From: Bacillota bacterium | Lineage (GTDB): Bacteria > Bacillota > Clostridia > Acetivibrionales > DSM-2933 | Length of the DNA stretch: 7,142 nucleotides | Direction: 5' to 3' | Assembly: GCA_023441845.1 (NCBI GenBank) | Contig: JAEZNF010000395.1 | Coordinates: forward strand, 1-7,142 | Made by a program: the position numbers and the translations under genes | Part shown: positions 1 through 4,695 of the stretch, piece after piece | Numbering within the stretch: position 1 is the first letter of the stretch | Layout of the letters: every line of letters begins with the position of its first letter | Notes under the pieces: generated by a model | Told to the model about the DNA's origin: nothing | What the model saw: the letters and a program-made list of their open reading frames with translations, nothing else | Database searches by the model: none

Positions 1-1229
1 AATATGTCAGTCAGGACATCTTCGTAGAAGAACAGGGTAAATTTTTTCAAAAATGGTCAAGAAACGCTGAAATGCTCCAGAAGACAGACGAGGAAAGAAA
101 TGACCTGCTGCTGGACGAGATAATAAAAAGGGTGGTTATTGAGTATTATCTTGACGAAAAAGCAAATATCACTATTCCTTCACAAGAGATTTCCGGCTAT
201 ATCTCCAAATATATCAACGATAGATACGCAAATATGGGCGGAACTGAGGCGTATATGCAGGGCAAAGGCTATAAAACCGAAGCTGACCTTAAAAAAGATA
301 TCGAATTCTATTTAAAAAGAGTAAAATACTTTTCAAAGGTTGCCGGAGAATATGGTATAACAATTACCGATCCGGATTTGGAAAAAGAATACCAGAAGCA
401 AAAAATCGAAAACACCCAGGTTATCGGTAAGCGTCTCCATATTTCAAACGCCAGCCGGAGTGAACAGGCATCATTGAAACTGGCACAGGAGCTTTATGAC
501 AAGCTGAAAAACGGTCAGGATTTTTCGGAACTTGCCAAACAATATTCCGAAGACGAAGAAACCAAAAGTACCGGCGGAGTGATGAGCAGTATAACAGGCG
601 GTATTTACAGCGATGAATTTGATCAGGCTGTCTTTAACTCAAAGCCCGGGCAGCTGGTCCCCCCTGTAACAAACATGAACGGTTATGACATAGTATACGT
701 TGAAAAGTTAATTGAATTTTACCATCCTAAAGATGAATTAAAAGACATGCTTTTAATGCAAAAATTCGGCGAATCGGATAAATTCAAACAATGGCTGGAT
801 AAAGCCAAAAAAGATGTAAATATCGAAATTACCGGCCCTGAATTTAAAGCTTACAGGTTCTATAAGGACAAAAAGTACAATGAAGCCGCAGAGTGTTATG
901 AAGAGCTCTTTAAAAGGGATGATTTACAAATGTACCTTGAAAGAACCCTGGACAGTTTCAGTTTGGCTGAAAACTGGGACAGAGTGATTGATCTAAGCAA
1001 AACCGGAATTAAAAAGTATCCCGATCAGGTGCAGTTTTACACCGGTATGGCCTATGCCCATTACAAAAAGAATAATAAGGAAGAAGCCATTAAGCAGCTT
1101 AAAAAGGCTGAGGACCTGTCAAAAGACAATGCCTATTTCAAACAACTTGTTGCTGAAATGTACTCTAAAATAGGAATGGAAGATGATGCAAAGCGGATAA
1201 GAGATGAAATAACCAAGAGTGTGAAATAA
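1..1229 (+). CDS. Parvulin-type peptidyl-prolyl cis-trans isomerase with C-terminal TPR-like repeats (5' end outside window)
   Basis: The frame is open from base 3, giving 23 residues before the first in-frame ATG at 72. Those residues (YVSQDIF...QKWSRNAE) continue smoothly into the SurA/PrsA-like helical region, so 72 is probably internal and the true start lies upstream. Numbered from that ATG: residues 1-115 are a helical SurA-N-like chaperone region. About 118-213 is a PpiC/parvulin domain, with KRLHIS at 120-125, FSELAKQYSED at 151-161, KSTGG at 165-169 and NGYDIVYVEKL at 203-213. About 255-385 is helical and TPR-like (YNEAAECYEELF, MAYAHYKKNNKEEAIKQLKKA). By family, such proteins fold secreted proteins outside the membrane. 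Any signal peptide or lipobox would be in the missing part. The usual GYH histidine of the parvulin site is Asp206 here, so isomerase activity may be weak or absent. The gene ends 36 bases before a strong terminator. Confidence 0.85.
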   Translation, partial: YVSQDIFVEEQGKFFQKWSRNAEMLQKTDEERNDLLLDEIIKRVVIEYYLDEKANITIPSQEISGYISKYINDRYANMGGTEAYMQGKGYKTEADLKKDIEFYLKRVKYFSKVAGEYGITITDPDLEKEYQKQKIENTQVIGKRLHISNASRSEQASLKLAQELYDKLKNGQDFSELAKQYSEDEETKSTGGVMSSITGGIYSDEFDQAVFNSKPGQLVPPVTNMNGYDIVYVEKLIEFYHPKDELKDMLLMQKFGESDKFKQWLDKAKKDVNIEITGPEFKAYRFYKDKKYNEAAECYEELFKRDDLQMYLERTLDSFSLAENWDRVIDLSKTGIKKYPDQVQFYTGMAYAHYKKNNKEEAIKQLKKAEDLSKDNAYFKQLVAEMYSKIGMEDDAKRIRDEITKSVK

Positions 1230-1264
1230 TTATTTCTTCGAATCAAAAGGCTCTGCCTACTAAT

Positions 1265-1307
1265 AAAAAACGAGTGAGATTTTAATTTTTATCTCACTCG
1301 TTTTTTT
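1265..1307. terminator. Bidirectional intrinsic terminator between convergent genes
   Basis: The arms 1271-1280 (CGAGTGAGAT) and 1291-1300 (ATCTCACTCG) are perfectly complementary around a 10-base loop. Six A's precede the first arm and seven T's follow the second, which extends the pairing to about 16 bp and gives a U-tract on both strands. It lies 36 bases past the stop of the isomerase gene and 10 bases past the stop of pilT, so it most likely ends both convergent transcripts. Confidence 0.93.
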
Positions 1308-1316
1308 ATGTAATAG

Positions 1317-2393
1317 TTACAAATCCTTTTGGTAAACCTCTGCATACTTGTGGATGCTGTCTTTATCCAGACAATACTCAATGGCATCTTCCTTTGAAAT
1401 CCTTTTCTGCATGTATAAATCAACAATAGCCCTATCCATCATCTGCATGCCGAGAGCAGCACCCATCTGCAAGCATGAATTTATAGAGGCTGTTTTTCCT
1501 TCTCTTATTAAATTGCTTATTGCAGGAGTGACAACCATAATCTCATGTGCTGCTATCCTGCCGGTATGGCTTATGTCCGGAATCAATCTCTGAGATATTA
1601 CAGCTTTTAATGCCGTTGATACCTGTACTCTAATTTGCTGCTGCTGATGCGGGGGAAATACGTCAATAAGCCTGTCAATGGTTTTTGCGGCTCCGAGCGT
1701 ATGCAGGGTTGAAAGCACCAGATGCCCTGTTTCGGCAGCTGTAACAGCAATACTGATAGATTCTATGTCTCTCATCTCACCTATGAATATTACGTCCGGA
1801 TCTTCCCTGAGTGCCGCCCTCAATGCATTATTGTAAGATTTACTGTCATGCCCTATCTCTCTTTGATTTACGATGCATTTATCATGATTGAAAACATACT
1901 CAACAGGATCTTCAAGCGTCAGTATGTGACCGTCCTTTTTTGAATTAATTTCGTTGATAAAGGATGCGACGGTTGTTGACTTCCCGCTTCCGGTCGGTCC
2001 GGTGACCAGAATGAGCCCTTCTCTCATGTCACATAGCTGTTTTATTATCGGGGGGAAATTCAGACTGTCGAGAGTAGGAATATTTGATGCCAAAACTCTG
2101 AATACCATTGCAATAGAGCCTCTTTGGGAAAACGCATTCACCCTGAACCTTGAAATACCCGGAACAGTCATAGAAAAATCAACTTCCCCGGATATAGACA
2201 GTTGCTCGAATCTCTCTTCATCCATGCACGATTTGGCATATTGAACGGTGTCTTCAAAGGTAAGTTTGGGTAAATCGACCTGAAACATATGTCCGTTTAT
2301 TCTCAATGAAGGGGCCCTTCCAACGGTAATATGTATATCCGAAGCCTTTTTATCTACAGCCAGTTTTAACAATTGATTTAGCTCAATAATCAT
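1317..2393 (-). CDS. pilT: Type IV pilus retraction ATPase PilT
   Basis: A cytoplasmic hexameric secretion-type ATPase that by family powers pilus disassembly and twitching. The chosen start gives 358 aa, close to the usual PilT length. Visible in order: an N-terminal PAS-like domain (ASDIHI at 17-22); the Walker A motif GPTGSGKST at 132-140; the Asp box LEDPVEY at about 160-166; Walker B DPDVIFIGE at 198-206 with catalytic Glu206; the His box from TGH at 222-224 to His231; QRLIP at 268-272; and AISNLIRE at 291-298. This last motif matches the PilT signature AIRNLIRE with Arg replaced by Ser, and argues for PilT rather than the assembly ATPase PilB/GspE. An upstream TTG at 2483 would add 30 residues unlike the family and has no good ribosome site, so ATG at 2393 is preferred. 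No pilin, pilC or pilM-type gene is adjacent. The gene appears to be a single-gene unit with its own promoter and terminator. Confidence 0.95.
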   Translation of the reverse strand: MIIELNQLLKLAVDKKASDIHITVGRAPSLRINGHMFQVDLPKLTFEDTVQYAKSCMDEERFEQLSISGEVDFSMTVPGISRFRVNAFSQRGSIAMVFRVLASNIPTLDSLNFPPIIKQLCDMREGLILVTGPTGSGKSTTVASFINEINSKKDGHILTLEDPVEYVFNHDKCIVNQREIGHDSKSYNNALRAALREDPDVIFIGEMRDIESISIAVTAAETGHLVLSTLHTLGAAKTIDRLIDVFPPHQQQQIRVQVSTALKAVISQRLIPDISHTGRIAAHEIMVVTPAISNLIREGKTASINSCLQMGAALGMQMMDRAIVDLYMQKRISKEDAIEYCLDKDSIHKYAEVYQKDL

Positions 2394-2399
2394 AATTAT

Positions 2400-2406
2400 C
2401 CCCTTT
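2400..2406 (-). promoter_or_regulatory. Ribosome binding site fixing the pilT start
   Basis: On the minus strand AAAGGGG stands 6 bases before the ATG at 2393. This site supports the internal ATG over the upstream in-frame TTG at 2483. Confidence 0.75.
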
Positions 2407-2502
2407 GTAACATGTCTTTGATTAAATATCGGCAGAAAAGTCCATTCTTTTAACATTAAACACAAGTTTTTTGAACTGCGCAATAACCATGCATTATATG
2501 TA

Positions 2503-2532
2503 ATAATAAAACATCCTCTTTGACAAAGTCAA
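2503..2532 (-). promoter_or_regulatory. Predicted sigma-A promoter of pilT
   Basis: On the minus strand the -35 box TTGACT (2527-2532) is separated by 18 bases from the -10 box TATTAT (2503-2508). Transcription would start near 2496, giving a leader of about 100 bases before the pilT ATG. The start site is inferred from box matches only. Confidence 0.55.
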
Positions 2533-2572
2533 TAAAGCATTATATAAATGTATAAATTAACAAAATTTTCTC

Positions 2573-2602
2573 TTTACAAAAGCAAATGAACTATTGTATA
2601 CT
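2573..2602 (+). promoter_or_regulatory. Predicted sigma-A promoter of the T-box/cimA transcript
   Basis: The -35 box TTTACA (2573-2578) and the -10 box TATACT (2597-2602) are 18 bases apart. Transcription would start near 2609, about 20 bases before stem I of the T-box, which is the expected arrangement. It diverges from the pilT promoter, whose -35 box lies about 40 bases to the left. Confidence 0.6.
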
Positions 2603-2627
2603 TATATTCAATATATTTAAAAGGCAA

Positions 2628-2858
2628 TGAAGGGAACAGTAAATATTTTCTAAAAAGCACAGCGAACCGAGGACAGTGAAAGCTCGGCCCCAGTAAGAAA
2701 ATATTAAATATCCTCCCCGAGCTTCAGACCGAAAATTTTTTCAAAAGTAGGATCTGACGGTTTTCCGCCGTTAACAGGAACGCATATGTCGGTATGTCGT
2801 ATCAGGTGGTATTGCGAAAGTATAAGCTTTCGTCCTGTTATGGGGCGAAGGCTTTTTT
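2628..2858 (+). promoter_or_regulatory. T-box riboswitch, probably sensing uncharged tRNA-Ile, controlling cimA
   Basis: Stem I: base TGAAG/CTTCA (2628-2632/2722-2726); GGA/TCC (2633-2635/2714-2716) with a CCGAG bulge that could be the kink-turn; the specifier loop with AGTA at 2638-2641 on its 5' side; a perfect 10-bp stem (2642-2651/2696-2705); and a distal hairpin CCGAG/CTCGG (2667-2671/2683-2687) with the conserved-type AGCGA and AGTGAAAG elements. On the 3' side of the specifier loop, ATC at 2710-2712 leaves one base before the stem resumes, so the likely codon is isoleucine. A stem III-like hairpin is at 2756-2772. The antiterminator pairs CAGG (2803-2806) with CCTG (2834-2837) and GCGAAAG (2814-2820) with CTTTCGT (2827-2833), leaving the bulge TGGTATT. 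UGGU would pair with ACCA, that is discriminator A plus CCA. In the known mechanism, uncharged tRNA stabilises the antiterminator and lets transcription reach cimA. Confidence 0.9.
2826..2858 (+). terminator. Regulated intrinsic terminator of the T-box leader
   Basis: GCTTTCGTCC (2826-2835) pairs with 2843-2852 in a 10-bp stem that includes two G-U pairs. Six T's follow (2853-2858). The 5' arm (2826-2835) is the same segment the antiterminator needs (2827-2837), so the two folds exclude each other. The terminator is 108 bases upstream of the cimA start. Confidence 0.85.
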
Positions 2859-2862
2859 ATTT

Positions 2863-2899
2863 GCGGCCATTCCCCGAAGGATAATCCGGCAAAAGCGAG
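2863..2899 (+). repeat. Dispersed short element, copy 1 (between T-box terminator and cimA)
   Basis: This stretch matches 4632-4669 in the same orientation. The shared blocks are GCGGCCATT, CCCGAA and CGGCAAA, with about six differences over the first 31 bases. Both copies are preceded by a similar T-rich run (CTTTTTTATT and CTTTTATT). Here the inner stem is imperfect (CCG/CGG with a mismatch inside) and the outer arm seen in copy 2 is not conserved. It lies in the cimA 5' leader, downstream of the regulated terminator. I do not recognise it as a known riboswitch or mobile element. The rest of 2900-2950 is A+T-rich and shows nothing clear apart from a GGGCCC palindrome. Confidence 0.6.
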
Positions 2900-2952
2900 A
2901 AGGGCCCCTATACCATTTGACCTTTTATTTATTTTTATTTACAGATAGCCTT

Positions 2953-2959
2953 AAGGAGG
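2953..2959 (+). promoter_or_regulatory. Ribosome binding site fixing the cimA start
   Basis: AAGGAGG is a near-perfect match to the anti-Shine-Dalgarno. It is only 1 base from the ATG at 2961 but 7 bases from the in-frame ATG at 2967. The second ATG is therefore the likely start, and the protein begins MKIELMD. Confidence 0.8.
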
Positions 2960-2966
2960 TATGATT

Positions 2967-4499
2967 ATGAAGATTGAATTGATGGATACTACTCTTAGAG
3001 ATGGGGAGCAAACCCCGGGAGTAGCTTTTTCCGAAAACGAAAAGGTTAGTATTGCCAAAATGCTTCTTGAAGAGGTACGGGTAGACAGAATAGAGATTGC
3101 CTCGGCCAGAATTTCTCAGGGGGAGTTGGAATCGGTAAAAAAAATAATGTCATGGTGTAAAGAGAAAAACTACCTTGACAGGGTTGAAGTCCTGGGCTTT
3201 GTTGACGGAACAAAATCAGTCGACTGGGTGATAAGTACAGGCGCAAAGGTTTTAAATCTCTTGTGCAAAGGTTCTTTGAATCATGTTAACAACCAGCTTA
3301 AAAAGACTCCTGATGAACATATTTCCGATATAAAGTCGGTCATATCATATGCACAGAGAAACGGCTTAAGTATAAATGTGTATCTGGAGGACTGGTCAAA
3401 CGGAATAAGCGATTCTCCTGAATATGTTTTCAAAATAATAGATTCAATTAAAGATGACGGCATCATGAGATTTATGCTGCCCGACACACTTGGTATACTG
3501 ACACCGGACAAAACTTACGAGTTCTGTATGCTGATGAAAAACAGGTACCCTGAAATCAAATTTGATTTCCATGCCCATAACGACTATGATTTAGCTGCTG
3601 CTAACACATTTATGGCTGTAAAGGCAGGGTTTTCCGGCGTTCACACAACTGTAAACGGATTGGGCGAAAGAGCCGGCAACCCTGCACTTTCAAGTGTAGT
3701 TGCCGTAATAAAAGATCATCACAATGATATATCCATAAACGTTGATGAATCAAAGCTCAGCAAAATAAGCAAAATTGTAGAATCTTTTTCAGGTATCAGG
3801 GTTCCTGAGAACAAGCCGGTTATCGGAGACAATGTATTTACCCAAACTTGCGGAGTACACGCAGACGGAGATAATAAAGGCAACCTGTATCAAAATGCGC
3901 TTATACCTGAAAGATTCGGTCGCTTAAGAAAGTATGCACTCGGTAAGACTTCAGGAAAGGCAAGCATACAAAAAAACCTTGAGGAACTGGGTATCGTTCT
4001 GGATAAGGAATCGATAGACAAAGTAACTGCAAGAATTGTGCAGTTGGGTGATAAAAAAGAAAGCATAACTACTGAAGACTTGCCATACATCATCTCCGAT
4101 GTTCTCGGAAGCAAGTTTATAAACGAAAAAATACAGGTCAGGAATTACTATATCTGCCATGCACAGGATTTACGCCCTGTAGCAACTTTAAGTATCGAAA
4201 TTGACGGTATGGTATACGAGGAAACGGCAACCGGGTCCGGACAATATGACGCTTTTATGAAAGCCCTCACAAAGATATACAATAAGCTGGATAAAACGCT
4301 CCCTGCCCTTACCGATTATATAGTAACCATTCCTCCCGGAGGAAACACAAACGCTCTGGTTGAAACGGTTATTACATGGCAAAACTCAAAGGAGTTTAAA
4401 ACAAGGGGTTTGGATTCCGACCAGACGGCATCTGCCATTAAAGCTACCGTAAGGATGCTTAATTATATCGAAAACGAAATTACAGATTTTGAGAGTTAA
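2967..4499 (+). CDS. cimA: (R)-citramalate synthase, Leptospira type (pyruvate route to isoleucine)
   Basis: Condenses pyruvate with acetyl-CoA to (R)-citramalate, the first step of the threonine-independent isoleucine pathway, in the cytoplasm. The 510-aa length is that of Leptospira CimA. Numbered from the ATG at 2967: the TIM-barrel catalytic domain starts with TLRDGEQTPG (Arg11, Asp12), with metal ligands His202 and His204 in FHAHNDYD and GLGERAGN at 231-238. The pyruvate pocket Leu76 (VLGF), Leu99 (LNLL), Tyr139 and Glu141 (VYLEDWSNG) matches Leptospira Leu81, Leu104, Tyr144 and Glu146, which separates it from 2-isopropylmalate synthase. The C-terminal regulatory domain (about 375-510) keeps the isoleucine-site residues Tyr427, Asp428, Leu448, Tyr451, Ile455, Thr461, Val465 and Gln486. 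A Pro of that site is Ser484. The Leptospira correspondences are from memory. ATG 2961 would add two residues but sits too close to the ribosome site. The preceding T-box supports isoleucine control. Databases may label it alpha-isopropylmalate or homocitrate synthase family. Confidence 0.9.
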   Translation: MKIELMDTTLRDGEQTPGVAFSENEKVSIAKMLLEEVRVDRIEIASARISQGELESVKKIMSWCKEKNYLDRVEVLGFVDGTKSVDWVISTGAKVLNLLCKGSLNHVNNQLKKTPDEHISDIKSVISYAQRNGLSINVYLEDWSNGISDSPEYVFKIIDSIKDDGIMRFMLPDTLGILTPDKTYEFCMLMKNRYPEIKFDFHAHNDYDLAAANTFMAVKAGFSGVHTTVNGLGERAGNPALSSVVAVIKDHHNDISINVDESKLSKISKIVESFSGIRVPENKPVIGDNVFTQTCGVHADGDNKGNLYQNALIPERFGRLRKYALGKTSGKASIQKNLEELGIVLDKESIDKVTARIVQLGDKKESITTEDLPYIISDVLGSKFINEKIQVRNYYICHAQDLRPVATLSIEIDGMVYEETATGSGQYDAFMKALTKIYNKLDKTLPALTDYIVTIPPGGNTNALVETVITWQNSKEFKTRGLDSDQTASAIKATVRMLNYIENEITDFES

Positions 4500-4540
4500 C
4501 GTAGTTACTGTAGTAGAAATATACTTCATATTTATTTGCC

Positions 4541-4579
4541 GCTAAACAAAATGAATTTCAAGAATTTATTTTGTTTAGC
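4541..4579. repeat. Long hairpin downstream of cimA, possible transcript end
   Basis: The arms 4541-4557 and 4563-4579 pair over 17 bp with one G-T mismatch (a G-U pair on one strand) around a 5-base loop. It starts 41 bases after the cimA stop. Neither strand has a T-run after the stem, so it is not a standard intrinsic terminator, although the stem itself is A+T-rich. It may stabilise or end the cimA or flippase transcript. The outer GCCGCTAA (4538-4545) can also pair with TTAGCGGC at 4629-4636, at the edge of the second repeat copy. Apart from this hairpin and that repeat, 4500-4695 shows nothing I can assign. Confidence 0.55.
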
Positions 4580-4631
4580 ACACTGGTTATCCAAAAGTGT
4601 AATAGAAATGCCTGTTATTATACTTTTATTA

Positions 4632-4669
4632 GCGGCCATTTCCCGAATGGAAATTCGGCAAATGGCAAG
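4632..4669 (+). repeat. Dispersed short element, copy 2 (hairpin between cimA and the flippase gene)
   Basis: This is the second copy of the element at 2863-2899. Here it folds well: the outer arm GCCATTT (4635-4641) pairs with AAATGGC (4660-4666), and the inner arm CCGAA (4643-4647) pairs with TTCGG (4654-4658). A single C-C mismatch separates the arms, and the loop is TGGAAA. The stem totals 12 bp. It lies about 30 bases beyond the stop of the minus-strand flippase gene and 130 bases beyond the stop of cimA, so it could belong to either 3' end. No T-run adjoins it closely enough to call it a terminator. Confidence 0.65.
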
Positions 4670-4695
4670 TTGGCTTACGAACAGCCCCGGAGCTT

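Noticed and set aside
1348..2244. Three plus-strand open frames of 73-96 codons
   Set aside because: They lie antisense inside pilT, whose ATPase motifs are unmistakable, and show no recognisable domain or ribosome site of their own.
2394..2483. 30-residue N-terminal extension of PilT from TTG 2483
   Set aside because: It starts with TTG, has no ribosome site, would leave a leader of only about 13 bases from the predicted promoter, and does not resemble PilT N-termini.
2863..2905. TPP riboswitch resemblance (GGATAATCCGGC followed by GCGAGAAGGG)
   Set aside because: The second half looks vaguely like the TPP element, but the conserved CTGAGA segment is missing and the same block recurs downstream of cimA without it.
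3046..4382. Five minus-strand open frames of 64-76 codons
   Set aside because: All are antisense to cimA, with low-complexity composition and no promoter or ribosome site.
2967..4499. 2-isopropylmalate synthase (leuA) or homocitrate synthase
   Set aside because: The family is shared, but the Leu/Leu/Tyr pyruvate pocket, the blocks LGFVDGTKSVDW and VYLEDWSNG, and the Ile-type leader fit Leptospira-type CimA better.
4541..4579. Standard rho-independent terminator
   Set aside because: The stem is long and near perfect, but no T-run follows on either strand, so it is listed as a hairpin only.
4643..4658. CsrA-type site (GGA in the hairpin loop of repeat copy 2)
   Set aside because: The GGA is in a loop, but the surrounding consensus is poor and copy 1 does not place GGA in an equivalent loop.
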